Assembly (NCBI GenBank): GCA_030065205.1
Contig: JASJDN010000036.1
Coordinates: forward strand, 1 to 38,399
Source of the DNA: Crocosphaera sp.
Lineage (GTDB): Bacteria > Cyanobacteriota > Cyanobacteriia > Cyanobacteriales > Microcystaceae
Reading direction: 5' to 3'
DNA length: 38,399 nt
Below the pieces are notes generated by a model. It was not told the DNA's origin. It made no database searches and saw only the letters and a program-made list of their open reading frames with translations. Shown piece after piece: positions 17,288-26,524 of this stretch. Position numbers and translations under genes: made by a program. Each line of letters begins with the position of its first letter. Position 1 is the first letter of the stretch.

Positions 17288-17797
17288 ATGATAAACCCAA
17301 ATTTAGAAATTGCTGAAGTTGGTAATACTATTTTAAGACAACAAGCTCAATCTGTTGCTGATATTACTGATAAAAAGTTACAACAACTTATTGATACCTT
17401 ATTAACCACAGCGATAGACGCAAATGGTGTAGGGATAGCTGCACCACAACTCTCTCAACCTTACCGTTTATTTGTGGTTTGTTCCCATCCTAACCCTCGT
17501 TATCCTGATGCACCCTTCATGAAACCGACTGTTATGATTAACCCCCGTTTACTGTCTCATTCCGAAGAAACTGTTAAAGGTTGGGAAGGGTGTTTAAGTG
17601 TTCCAGGAGTAAGGGGTTTAGTCCCCAGATATCAAGCAATTAAAGTGGAATATTTAGATCGTTACGGTAACTTACATCAACAAGAATTGACTGATTTTGT
17701 GGCTAGAATTTTTCAACATGAATTAGATCATCTTAATGGTATTTTATTTATTGATAGAATTGAAACTCAAGAAGATTTAGTCGATAGTGAATTATAG
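17288..17797 (+). CDS. def: Peptide deformylase
   Basis: 169 residues. The three metal-site motifs are intact: GVGIAAPQ (47-54), EGCLSVPG with Cys102, and QHELDHLNG with His144, Glu145 and His148. It removes the N-formyl group from nascent proteins in the cytosol, using Fe2+ or another divalent ion. The length is normal for type 1B enzymes. Divergent from dnaA across a 218-bp gap that must hold both promoters. Confidence 0.96.
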   Translation: MINPNLEIAEVGNTILRQQAQSVADITDKKLQQLIDTLLTTAIDANGVGIAAPQLSQPYRLFVVCSHPNPRYPDAPFMKPTVMINPRLLSHSEETVKGWEGCLSVPGVRGLVPRYQAIKVEYLDRYGNLHQQELTDFVARIFQHELDHLNGILFIDRIETQEDLVDSEL

Positions 17798-17915
17798 AAA
17801 TCGTACAACAAAATCTCTTAACTTTTCTCAAACAATAATCAGTAATCATACTAATGACAATCATACGTATTTCCTTTACGCTATTAAGTAGAACATTTTA
17901 CAAGTAAGGTTTTTT

Positions 17916-18248
17916 ATGTTGCGTCCTTTTGTTGGGTTACTATCATTAACCGTTGCCTTAATTCCTATTTCTGTTCAAGCCTTTCCTACCTCGCCTCAAA
18001 TTAATAAATTAGCCCAAAGAATTTGTCAACTTCCTAGTCAATCACCAGAGACGTTTCAAGACTCTATGATGAAAGAAACGATGCGAGAAATGCAGGGATG
18101 GATAAATCAAGGAAATTTAAGTCTTGAAGAAATTCAAGATCAAGACACTTTAGCTGAAATCGGGGTTCAAATTGGCTTAGAAATGTATCAAATTTGCCCT
18201 AATCGAATTACAGAACTAGGAAATCAACTGAGTAATGGAGCATTATAA
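17916..18248 (+). CDS. Small secreted protein, unknown family
   Basis: 110 residues. A signal peptide is clear: MLRPFVGLLSLTVALIPISVQA followed by FPTSP, with cleavage expected after Ala22. The mature part (about 88 residues) is mainly helical and has two cysteines (in RICQLP and YQICPN) that could form a disulfide in the periplasm. An AAGG lies before the ATG at 17916. No family recognised; a function cannot be given. Confidence 0.65.
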   Translation: MLRPFVGLLSLTVALIPISVQAFPTSPQINKLAQRICQLPSQSPETFQDSMMKETMREMQGWINQGNLSLEEIQDQDTLAEIGVQIGLEMYQICPNRITELGNQLSNGAL

Positions 18249-18310
18249 ACTATCAATGATTATTGTTGAGTAATCAGGTAATCCATTTGACTTTATTTAC
18301 TTTCTAATCC

Positions 18311-20356
18311 TTAATTTTCAGTCAATAAAGAAGCTTGATATCTCACTTCTTGATGGGGAACCCCAATATCTATTCCTGCTGCTTCAAAGGCTTCTTTTAT
18401 CCTTAACCGATACTCTCTTCCTACCGCCCATTGCTGCATAGCTTGGGTTTTAATCCACACTTGAATTAAGAGCCCTTGATGGGAAATATCATCAACACCC
18501 AGAATAGCAGCAGGTTCAATCATTTTATCTTTCCATGTGGGATCATTTTGCATTTCTTCACTGACTTCACTAATAACATTTAAAGCTTTTCTCACATCAG
18601 CATCATAAGCAATTTCTATTTTAAATTCAACCCGTGACCAATCTTTAGTTAAATTCTCAACAATAGAAATTTTACTATTGGGAATAGTCACTAAACGACC
18701 TTCTGCACCCCTGATTTGTGTTATATAAATATTCATATTTTCTACCAAACCGCCAATCGTTCCTACTTGAATCACATCCCCAATTGCATACCGATCTGTC
18801 CATAAAATTAGAATACCATTTAACATATCTTCTACTACATTTCGCGATAAAAAGGCAACGACAAAAGCCACACCTCCCGCACTTGCTAAGACAGTTAAAT
18901 TAATTCCTAATAACATAACGGTTATAGCAATACCAATGGCAATACACAGGAAAGTTGCCCCACTTTTGAGGGCATTAGAATAGGTACTAACTCTTAGGGT
19001 ATAACGATTAGAGTTAGGATGAATTAATTGTTCATTTTTTGCCCATTTATTGAGATAATAATCAATCAATAAATTGAGTAATTTATTAGCAATACCTACA
19101 GACATCCAAATTAAGGGAATCGTGAGAGCTTGCCCCAAAAAGAAATAACTATAACGACGAGTTTCTGGAAAAATCAATACAATTAATCCACCGGTTAATA
19201 AAATTAAAAATATTTGTATCCAAAACAATAAACCTGACAGTAATAGAACAATATTTTGTTGACGTTTGATACTGCTTTGCTGTTTTAGGGATACGTGAGA
19301 AAGATTATAACTAATATTTTGAACCGTATTATCAACAACCTTTTTAGCTTTGAAAAGAACTTTTTCAGGATTATTTATCGCTTTTTTGGCAAGAGATAAG
19401 AAGTTGGTTTTATTGTTTTTTTCTTTTGATTCAGATTCTTGATAATTCAAACCATTATTTTCTAAATTATCAGATAGAGAAACTTCTTCGTTTGTTAATC
19501 CCTCTGCATCAATCGCCAAAGATTTCTCTAATGTTCGTAATTGACGAGTAAGACGACGATTCCAACTTTTCAGGCTATATCGAATCACCCATAATATTAT
19601 GACAAAAATAGCAATAACAAAAATAATAAGGGCGGCGATTAACCATCTCGCAAAAGGATAATATCGATCAATTTCATAAGCCCAAAGTGCTTCATTTAAA
19701 CTTTCAAAAATCAAAAAACGCCATGTTTGAGCAATATCTTCAACAGATTTTCCATAATGAAGAGTATCCGCCCTACTAATCGTAACAATTATTTGTCCCG
19801 ATAAACCTAAATCAAGTTGTTCTGGGACATAAACCACTGTTTGATCATTCCTAATTCCCACTTCAATTTTTGGTGTAACAGGATGTACTCCTAAATTATC
19901 CCTCTCAAAAAATAAATTTTTCCATTTCCCAATATTACTAATTGTTGCCGTCACTTTATCTCTGTCTACTTTGGACTCTGATTCACGAACCCGATCATAA
20001 ATAGAATCATAAATCCTCTGAACTTTTTTAGCCCTTTCCTCCACTATAAACGCACTATCATTGGGATTTTCAAGGGTAGCCGGATTAACAGCAACCTGAA
20101 AGAATTTATCTAAACCCCCGAATAAATGAACTGTACTACACCACAACCGTCCACAGGATTCCGCTTTGTTGGGGTCCCACCAAGGGGTCTGGGTTTTTAT
20201 GGGTGTATCCCCTGACGAAACAGCCACAGGAAACTGTCCCACTACCCTAGGAGTCCAGGTAATTGTTAACATAAGGGTAGTCAACCCTAAAATGATGGCT
20301 TGTATGATGGTCTGTTTAGGTATAGGGAACCAACCCGAAAACCTCTCTCTATTCAT
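18311..20356 (-). CDS. MscS-family mechanosensitive channel
   Basis: 681 residues. An N-terminal hydrophobic segment (about 14-36, signal or TM) precedes a periplasmic region of about 190 residues, a TM helix (about 235-262), a charged cytoplasmic linker rich in Asn/Lys, two TM helices (about 370-430) and two more (about 465-520). The pore-lining helix and beta domain match MscS: VLASAGGVAFVVAFLSRNVV, NGILILWTDRYAIGDVIQVG, GAEGRLVTIPNSKI. The C-terminal alpha/beta domain ends IDIGVPHQEVRYQ. It would release solutes on hypo-osmotic shock. It is larger than E. coli MscS and belongs with the long cyanobacterial forms. Confidence 0.9.
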   Translation of the reverse strand: MNRERFSGWFPIPKQTIIQAIILGLTTLMLTITWTPRVVGQFPVAVSSGDTPIKTQTPWWDPNKAESCGRLWCSTVHLFGGLDKFFQVAVNPATLENPNDSAFIVEERAKKVQRIYDSIYDRVRESESKVDRDKVTATISNIGKWKNLFFERDNLGVHPVTPKIEVGIRNDQTVVYVPEQLDLGLSGQIIVTISRADTLHYGKSVEDIAQTWRFLIFESLNEALWAYEIDRYYPFARWLIAALIIFVIAIFVIILWVIRYSLKSWNRRLTRQLRTLEKSLAIDAEGLTNEEVSLSDNLENNGLNYQESESKEKNNKTNFLSLAKKAINNPEKVLFKAKKVVDNTVQNISYNLSHVSLKQQSSIKRQQNIVLLLSGLLFWIQIFLILLTGGLIVLIFPETRRYSYFFLGQALTIPLIWMSVGIANKLLNLLIDYYLNKWAKNEQLIHPNSNRYTLRVSTYSNALKSGATFLCIAIGIAITVMLLGINLTVLASAGGVAFVVAFLSRNVVEDMLNGILILWTDRYAIGDVIQVGTIGGLVENMNIYITQIRGAEGRLVTIPNSKISIVENLTKDWSRVEFKIEIAYDADVRKALNVISEVSEEMQNDPTWKDKMIEPAAILGVDDISHQGLLIQVWIKTQAMQQWAVGREYRLRIKEAFEAAGIDIGVPHQEVRYQASLLTEN

Positions 20357-20482
20357 AGAAAAAAATCGTTAGGTTTGATAGATAAAGTTAAATTATAGAA
20401 GCTATACTGGATTATAGAGTTTCAAGTTTAGTTTAACGATTTAATTGCAATTATCTGGCAATATTCTATTGTGGCTAAGTCG

Positions 20483-20504
20483 TTTGTCATGATATCATGA
20501 CAAA
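20483..20504. promoter_or_regulatory. Perfect 22-bp palindrome, candidate operator
   Basis: The half-site TTTGTCATGAT (20483-20493) is followed directly by its exact reverse complement (20494-20504), giving a gapless palindrome. It sits in the 253-bp divergent region between the mscS-like gene (start 20356) and the PEP-synthase-like gene (start 20610), about 105 bp before the latter. It has no T-tract and no loop, so it fits a dimeric repressor site better than a terminator. It is not an NtcA, LexA or Fur consensus that I recognise. Confidence 0.5.
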
Positions 20505-20609
20505 TAAGATAGTATAGGTTAAATGGTAGTTCATTTGTTTTAACTCTGATCATAATAAATATTTTTAACAGCTTTAACTTTTCGTCGTAATTCCATTCTT
20601 CTTACTACA

Positions 20610-22919
20610 GTGATTGAGCTTTATTGGCTTTCCGAAATTAATGTGCGGGATCGTCCCGTTGTTGGGGAAAAAGCATGGATATTGAGTCAACTTAAACAAG
20701 ATGGCCATAACATTTTTCCTAGTTTTGTAATTAGTTCAAGTGTTTTTCGTGAATTTCTAGATAATTTGAATGATGTCAATTCATTGTTAGCTGATTTTCC
20801 CGGATCATCCCTTCATTTGGATGTAGATAATCCTCGAACCTTACAATTAGTTGCCCAGCAAAGTCGTCAATCTATTCTCAACCTATCATTTCCGTCTCAA
20901 TGGCGAGATATTTTAACAGAAGCAACAGCAAAATTAGCTAACGATACATTAATTTTACGGGCTTCTTTGGGAAGCCATTTTCCCTTAGACCAAGACATTT
21001 CTGGATTAATTTCTGCTCAAGTTTGTTGGAATATTGCTGATAATCTTGAAACAGCCATTAAAGAAATGTGGGCGCAGTTATTAAGCGCAAAAAGTTTATT
21101 TTATTGGCAACGTCTAGGCATTAGAATTGAGCAATTGAATTTAGGAATTTTAGTGCAACCAATGGTTAATGCCATTTCATCTGGGAGGATAATTAATCGG
21201 ACTAAATACTTTGAAATTCAGGGAAATTGGGGATTAGGTCATAGTCTTATTCAGGGAGATATCTTACCTGATTACTGGAAAATTGAAAAAGAATCAGGCG
21301 AAATTTTAGAACAACATTTAGGGAAGAAAGGACGTGCTTATCGTTTAAGAAATAAGCCAGAATCGACACAATTGGGAACAGAGAAATGTCTAGAAACTTA
21401 TTGCCTTAGTGATGAGCAACAAGTTCAATATTGTTTAAATTCCGAAGAAGTTATCAAAGCTTTTCAAGTTTGTGATGCTTTGCATAACTATACAATTGCT
21501 TGGCACTCCTTAGAATGGATCTTGTCTAATTCGATTGATAATTCACCCTCTGAATTTGTAATTAATCAATTAATCCCATTACCTTATCATCAATTGGTCA
21601 AAGACCAAGAACCCCAGATAAAAATGCAACGATCGCAATCTCATCTGATGGGTATTGGGGCATCACCAGGACATACTTTGGGGACTGTTTATGTAATGGA
21701 TGAAAATGATTCTTCCCAGTTAATTGAGTTAAAAAACCCAATTCTTGTGACCCAAAAAATTCACCCTTTTCAATTATCTTCTATTAAAAAAGTATCAGGC
21801 TTAATCACCGAAGAAGGGGGAATAACCAGTCATGCAGCTATTTTAGCGAGAGAATTAGGTATTCCTGCTATTGTGGGGGTTTCTGATGCAACAAAGTGGC
21901 TACAAACGGGAGATTCTATTGTTATTGATGGAGAGAATGGAACCGTTATTTTGAATGAATTAGATAAGCATCAAATACCCTTTCAACCATTGGACGTTTT
22001 GTCTGAAAAGCCATCTTTTTTAGATTATCCCATTGGCACTAAATTAATGGTTAATTTAAGTCAGCCTAGTTCCTTGAATAAAATCAAGGGGTTACCCTGT
22101 GATGGCTTAGGGTTAATTCGTTCAGAATTAATGTTATTAGATTTATGTACCTCTCACTCTTTAAGGGAATGGCTAAGAACTTCTCAACCCGATGAGATTA
22201 TTCAAAAACTTAAGGAAAGAATTAGTGAATTTGCTGAATTCTTTCATCCTAATCCGATTTTTTACCGAACTTTTGATGATAAATTTTCTCCTGATCAAAA
22301 TCGCAGAGGAACAGCTGGTTATCGTCTTGACTCAACTTTATTTCGCTTAGAATTACAGGCTTTATCTGCAGTTCAACAACAAGGATATGAAAATATTAAT
22401 ATCATTTTGCCATTTGTAAGAACAGTAGAGGAATTTGATTTTTGCCTGGATTTAATTCATGAATTTCAATTATCTTCTTTAACGTCATTTCAAGTTTGGA
22501 TGATGGCAGAAGTACCTTCCATTATTTTTCAACTCCCTGATTATGTTGAAGCAGGAGTACAAGGTATTGCAATTGGGACTAATGATTTACTTCCTTTATT
22601 ATTAGGAATCGAACGAAATAAGTTATATTGGAATGAAATTTCTTCTGTTTATAAACAGTCTATTTCAGGTGCTTTAAAACAGTTAATCCAAGAAGCAAAT
22701 CGACTACGAATTCCTAGTTCTATTTGTGGACAAATTGTTATTAATTCTTCTGAAATTATTGAAGAGTTAATCACTTGGGGTATCACAACGATTTCCGTAG
22801 AACCTGAAGCCATTGAGACAACTTATCAGGCGATCGCTAGAACAGAACAAAGATTACTTTTAGCATTAGCCAGGGAGCAAGTGTTTCCTAAAAGCAGAGA
22901 ATTTCGTTCACTCCTCTAA
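20610..22919 (+). CDS. PEP synthase-like protein with degenerate ATP-grasp half
   Basis: 769 residues from a GTG start. The order matches phosphoenolpyruvate synthase: N-terminal PPDK_N-like domain (1-330), swivelling phosphohistidine domain (about 350-440, ITEEGGITSHAAILARELG with the catalytic His) and PEP/pyruvate TIM barrel (about 460-755). The barrel keeps MAEVPS, GTNDLLPLLLGIER and the catalytic Cys in SSICGQ. The nucleotide half is altered: RSSATAED becomes RASLGSHF, the SGVxFTxNP loop is missing after LVQPMVNAISSG, and the usual Glu before the WGLG turn is Gln (FEIQGNWGLG). It may be a gluconeogenic PEP synthase variant or a phosphotransfer protein; activity with ATP is doubtful. Confidence 0.75.
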   Translation: MIELYWLSEINVRDRPVVGEKAWILSQLKQDGHNIFPSFVISSSVFREFLDNLNDVNSLLADFPGSSLHLDVDNPRTLQLVAQQSRQSILNLSFPSQWRDILTEATAKLANDTLILRASLGSHFPLDQDISGLISAQVCWNIADNLETAIKEMWAQLLSAKSLFYWQRLGIRIEQLNLGILVQPMVNAISSGRIINRTKYFEIQGNWGLGHSLIQGDILPDYWKIEKESGEILEQHLGKKGRAYRLRNKPESTQLGTEKCLETYCLSDEQQVQYCLNSEEVIKAFQVCDALHNYTIAWHSLEWILSNSIDNSPSEFVINQLIPLPYHQLVKDQEPQIKMQRSQSHLMGIGASPGHTLGTVYVMDENDSSQLIELKNPILVTQKIHPFQLSSIKKVSGLITEEGGITSHAAILARELGIPAIVGVSDATKWLQTGDSIVIDGENGTVILNELDKHQIPFQPLDVLSEKPSFLDYPIGTKLMVNLSQPSSLNKIKGLPCDGLGLIRSELMLLDLCTSHSLREWLRTSQPDEIIQKLKERISEFAEFFHPNPIFYRTFDDKFSPDQNRRGTAGYRLDSTLFRLELQALSAVQQQGYENINIILPFVRTVEEFDFCLDLIHEFQLSSLTSFQVWMMAEVPSIIFQLPDYVEAGVQGIAIGTNDLLPLLLGIERNKLYWNEISSVYKQSISGALKQLIQEANRLRIPSSICGQIVINSSEIIEELITWGITTISVEPEAIETTYQAIARTEQRLLLALAREQVFPKSREFRSLL

Positions 22920-22956
22920 TTATTGGATTGATGGAAACAACAACAAAACAACAAGG

Positions 22957-23211
22957 TTATACGGTTTGTAATTCATGACAAAGATAGCCGATAACAATTT
23001 GTTGATTGGTATCAGGATCTAACCATAAAATGACTCCTTTTTGTTCATTATCTTCCGTTTGAATCACGCCATAACCAATACGATCCTCTTTAACCCCTTC
23101 AAGCAGTTTGATAAATAATCCTTCTTGAAAAGATAGCTTATCATGATTTTTGGCTTCGATGACTTCTTCTTCTAGTAAATAATCAAAGTTAATACCATCA
23201 AAATCTAACAT
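22957..23211 (-). CDS. Small acidic protein, unknown family
   Basis: 84 residues, soluble, acidic. It begins MLDFDGINFDYLLEEEVIEA and ends DPDTNQQIVIGYLCHELQTV. An AAGGAG ribosome-binding site lies just before the ATG (plus-strand ctcctt at 23217-23222), supporting a real gene. I do not recognise a family. It converges with the PEP-synthase-like gene (37 bp) and is divergent from the methyltransferase at 23339. Confidence 0.6.
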   Translation of the reverse strand: MLDFDGINFDYLLEEEVIEAKNHDKLSFQEGLFIKLLEGVKEDRIGYGVIQTEDNEQKGVILWLDPDTNQQIVIGYLCHELQTV

Positions 23212-23326
23212 AAAAACTCCTTAATAAAATATTTATAATTATTTTATCATGAAAAGGTACTCGATGATTCACTAGAAAAAATAACATAAATTTACAAGCT
23301 ACTAACGCCCTCTATTTGTGTTACTA

Positions 23327-23332
23327 TATAAT
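23327..23332 (+). promoter_or_regulatory. -10 element TATAAT for the methyltransferase gene
   Basis: A perfect TATAAT (23327-23332) implies transcription starting near 23339. That makes the in-frame GTG at 23318 an untranscribed, false start and leaves the ATG at 23339 (leaderless) or 23360. No good -35 box is evident at the usual spacing. Confidence 0.45.
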
Positions 23333-23338
23333 TGCATA

Positions 23339-23983
23339 ATGAGACTAATTTTAAAGAAAATGGCGACTTTTTTAAGACCGTTAAGTTATCAATATTCTTG
23401 GTTATATAATACCATTTCTCGTTTGAGTGCTTTAGTAGTAGGAGGAGAAAAACGATTTCGTAGTTTATGTCTTGAAGGTATTAATATTGATTCTGATACT
23501 AAAATTTTAGACCTTTGTTGTGGCAGTGGTCAAACCACTCAATTTTTAGTTGAAAAATCTTCACAAGTTACCGGACTTGACGCTTCTTCTACAGCGATTG
23601 ATCGGGCTAAAAAAGTTGTTCCTGAAGCAAATTATGTAACTGCTTTAGCAGAAAAAATGCCTTTTTCTAATCAAGAATTTAATGTGGTTCATAGTAGTGT
23701 TGCTTTGCATGAAATGGAAACTAAACAATTAGAAGAAATTTTAAAAGAAGTATATCGCGTGCTTAAACCTGGAGGTATTTTTGCCGTTATTGATCTCCAT
23801 AAACCCACTAATTTTTTATTTTGGCCATCTTTGGCAACTTTTATGTGGTTGTTTGAAACAGAAACCGCTTGGAGATTGTTAGAAACCGACTTGGTTAAAG
23901 AATTGAAAAACGTTGGTTTTAGTGACTGCAAACAAAAATTGTATGCAGGGGGAAGTTTACAAGTTATTCAAGCAAGAAAGTAA
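23339..23983 (+). CDS. UbiE-like class I SAM methyltransferase
   Basis: 214 residues from ATG 23339; a later ATG at 23360 (MATFLRPLSYQYSWLYNTIS) is equally possible, while the upstream GTG at 23318 is argued against by a TATAAT at 23327. SAM motif I is ILDLCCGSGQTTQFLVEKS, followed by VTGLDASSTAIDRAKK, the FNVVHSSVALHEME motif II region and VLKPGGIFAVIDLHKP. It belongs to the Methyltransf_11 group near UbiE/MenG-like enzymes. Substrate unknown. No partner gene in close spacing. Confidence 0.82.
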   Translation: MRLILKKMATFLRPLSYQYSWLYNTISRLSALVVGGEKRFRSLCLEGINIDSDTKILDLCCGSGQTTQFLVEKSSQVTGLDASSTAIDRAKKVVPEANYVTALAEKMPFSNQEFNVVHSSVALHEMETKQLEEILKEVYRVLKPGGIFAVIDLHKPTNFLFWPSLATFMWLFETETAWRLLETDLVKELKNVGFSDCKQKLYAGGSLQVIQARK

Positions 23984-24010
23984 TTTATAAGCAATTACAA
24001 AACATTAATT

Positions 24011-24424
24011 TTAATCTTGTATATACTCTGTTCCTTGAATTAAAGCTATTTCTGCCCTCATAAATTCTCGACCTAAATAGGCAGCGTGATCTAACATAGT
24101 AATGGGGCAATGTTGATTATCTTCGATAACTTTAACGCATAATTCTTTGGCACTGCGTCCAGTAAAAAGGGTTTCAGCCGTGCGATTGCTTTTTCCCCTC
24201 GCTGCGATCACTTCCCCTGTTTCTGGGTCAACGGCCAACCCTTTTTCATTAATAATATTGGTAAAATGTTTGGCACAAATTAAGCTATTTTCTCGATCAA
24301 TATAAATAATAAAATACCCACCCGGATCAAGGGCAATGGGACGTTTTGAAAGTTGATCATCTAATTGTTGGATAGTTTTTGCTAATTCATTCATGATAAG
24401 TGAGAAATCAACGTAGTCGGACAT
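24011..24424 (-). CDS. DUF4346 family protein
   Basis: 137 residues, soluble. After an N-terminal helix it reads LDPGGYFIIYIDRENSLICAKHFTN, VDPETGEVIAARGK and the helical C-terminus LDHAAYLGREFMRAEIALIQG, which I associate with the cyanobacterial DUF4346 family; no biochemical role is established. It lies 28 bp from the convergent methyltransferase stop and 97 bp downstream of pyruvate kinase on the same strand, so read-through from pyk is possible. Confidence 0.65.
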   Translation of the reverse strand: MSDYVDFSLIMNELAKTIQQLDDQLSKRPIALDPGGYFIIYIDRENSLICAKHFTNIINEKGLAVDPETGEVIAARGKSNRTAETLFTGRSAKELCVKVIEDNQHCPITMLDHAAYLGREFMRAEIALIQGTEYIQD

Positions 24425-24470
24425 AAGTAAAGCCCACTGGTTAACTTATGTAAACATAGCTATAATCCTA

Positions 24471-24490
24471 CTCCTGCCTCCTGCCTCTTC
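24471..24490. repeat. Relic of the GGCAGGA heptamer repeat
   Basis: CTCCTGCCTCCTGCCTCTTC is the reverse complement of the heptamer array at 7842-7869, with two full units. No inverted repeat flanks it here, so it is either a decayed copy or an independent short array between DUF4346 and pyk. Confidence 0.55.
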
Positions 24491-24521
24491 TCAACGGTAA
24501 CGTTTATTTTTGTACAGGTAC

Positions 24522-26294
24522 TTAATTGCCATTATGACTGCTGGTAACAATACCAGAATAAACCCAACCTTTTTGAGCATCCACCGTAATAATGGCCCCT
24601 TCTCGAATGTTTTGAGTCGCCTCTTTAAATCCGACAATAACTGGAACCCCTAAACGCAAACCAATCACCGCAGCATGACTGGTTAAACTAGATTCTTCCG
24701 TAATAATACCCGACGCTTTACGCATCATCTCCACAAACTCGGCGCTGGTTCCTGGAACCACTAGAATATCCCCAGGTTCAAAATTACCCAATTCTCGAGC
24801 ATGATGGCCAATTCGAGCCCGTCCACTGGCTGAACCCTGACCAACGCCGACCCCCTTTCCCAAGATAGCTTTCACCATTTCTACTTTAATCAAATCCGTC
24901 GACCCTGCCACCCCTTGCAACGTTCCGGCGGTCATAACCACCAAATCCCCATCTTTGAGTAACTGATTCTCTTGGGCTACATTAACCGCCGATTCAAAGG
25001 TTTGAGTTGCTGAGGGTAAATCGAGTACCAATAAAGGTTTAACCCCCCAGACTAACTGTAACTGCCGTGCCACATCCACATGGGGAGTCACCGCTAAAAT
25101 GGGGATTTGGGGGCGGAACTTCGAGACATTGCGGGCCGTTGAACCCGTTTTCGTCAAGGACATAATAGCTGCTGCGTTGAGTTCTTGAGCAATGTGACTC
25201 ACCGCCGAAGAAATGGCATTAGTAATGGACTGTTTTTCTTCGGACACCATTTTCGTCACGGTGGGTTCCCGTTCGATGCGTTCAGCAATGGTGGCCATGG
25301 TGGCCACTGCTTCGACAGGATATTTACCCACAGCCGTTTCATTGGATAACATCACCGCATCGGTACCGTCTAGGATAGCGTTGGCCACATCAGACACTTC
25401 GGCGCGAGTGGGCCGAGGATTACTGGCCATACTATCTAACATTTGGGTAGCCGTAATTACAGGAATCCCTAACTTATTAGCCGTCGCGATTAACCGTTTT
25501 TGGAGAATCGGAACATCTTCGGGGGGTAACTCTACCCCTAAGTCCCCTCGGGCCACCATCACCCCATTACACAGAGAAAGAATTTCTTCCATCTCCTCGA
25601 TCGCCTCATGTTTTTCAATTTTGGCGATCACCGGCACATTTTTCCCTGCATTGGCAATCAGTTCTTTAATTTCGAGAATATCTTGAGGGTTTCTCACAAA
25701 ACTCAGAGCGACCCAATCTACCCCTTGATCTAAACCAAACATCAAATCCTCTTTATCTTTGTCGGTTAAAGCTTTTACCGATAGATAAACCCCTGGAAAA
25801 TTGACCCCTTTGCGATCGGACAACACACCCCCAACCACAACCCGACAATGAAGATCCCGCTTTTCCTTATCCACTCGTTCTACTAGCATTTCCACCTTAC
25901 CGTCATCCATGAGGATTTTCGCCTGTTCCGGCACTTCATCGGCTAAATAATCATAGGAGACATAACTGATGGTCTGGTCACATTCCACTTCACGACTGGT
26001 CAAAATGAAAGAATCCCCTGGTTTGAGGGTAATGGGTCCCTTGACAAATTGACCGAGACGAATTTTTGGCCCTTGTAAATCTTGTAAAATGCCCACCGGC
26101 TGATTTAACTCAAAAGCGGTTTGACGGATGAGACGAATGGTATGTTGATGATAGTCATGATCGTTATGGGAAAAATTGAGTCGTAGTGTGGTCGCCCCTG
26201 CGAGAATCAGTTGACGTAAAATCTCTTTATTTTGGGTAGCAGGGCCAATGGTTGCCACGATTTTGGTTCGTCGGGCCATATTAGGAAAGGACAT
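24522..26294 (-). CDS. pyk: Pyruvate kinase with C-terminal PEP-utiliser domain
   Basis: 590 residues. The catalytic barrel has RRTKIVATIGPAT (6-18), LNFSHND, the active-site signature VPVIAKIEKHEAIEEMEEI, GVMVARGDLGVELP and MLDSMASNPRPTRAEVSDVANA. The regulatory C domain follows (about 350-475). The last about 90 residues form an extra phosphohistidine-type domain, GIITEESSLTSHAAVIGLRLG, as in Synechocystis Pyk2-size enzymes (about 590 residues) and Bacillus forms. It converts PEP and ADP to pyruvate and ATP in glycolysis. Start ATG 26294 or, five codons in, 26279 (MARRTKIV); neither has a clear ribosome-binding site. Confidence 0.96.
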   Translation of the reverse strand: MSFPNMARRTKIVATIGPATQNKEILRQLILAGATTLRLNFSHNDHDYHQHTIRLIRQTAFELNQPVGILQDLQGPKIRLGQFVKGPITLKPGDSFILTSREVECDQTISYVSYDYLADEVPEQAKILMDDGKVEMLVERVDKEKRDLHCRVVVGGVLSDRKGVNFPGVYLSVKALTDKDKEDLMFGLDQGVDWVALSFVRNPQDILEIKELIANAGKNVPVIAKIEKHEAIEEMEEILSLCNGVMVARGDLGVELPPEDVPILQKRLIATANKLGIPVITATQMLDSMASNPRPTRAEVSDVANAILDGTDAVMLSNETAVGKYPVEAVATMATIAERIEREPTVTKMVSEEKQSITNAISSAVSHIAQELNAAAIMSLTKTGSTARNVSKFRPQIPILAVTPHVDVARQLQLVWGVKPLLVLDLPSATQTFESAVNVAQENQLLKDGDLVVMTAGTLQGVAGSTDLIKVEMVKAILGKGVGVGQGSASGRARIGHHARELGNFEPGDILVVPGTSAEFVEMMRKASGIITEESSLTSHAAVIGLRLGVPVIVGFKEATQNIREGAIITVDAQKGWVYSGIVTSSHNGN

Positions 26295-26524
26295 AGGGTA
26301 GAAATAGGGTCTTTACTTAGGATCTCATGAATGGTTCCTTTAAGTTAGAAACTTTGCTATTTTTTTAGGGATTCTTGATAATCGGGGGTCAAAGTTAGGG
26401 TAATCCCAACCCGAATCAAAGACGAATCATCAACGATATCAGAAAATAAATCCCTCAAGGGGTTGGCCAAAACTCAAAGCAAAGGTAAGTTAATATTAAT
26501 TTCAACTTTGAACTTCTAGACTGC

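Noticed and set aside
23318..23338. GTG start for the UbiE-like methyltransferase
   Set aside because: A perfect TATAAT at 23327 would put transcription start downstream of this GTG.
25213..25686. 157-residue frame opposite pyk
   Set aside because: Antisense to the conserved pyruvate kinase barrel; no family features.
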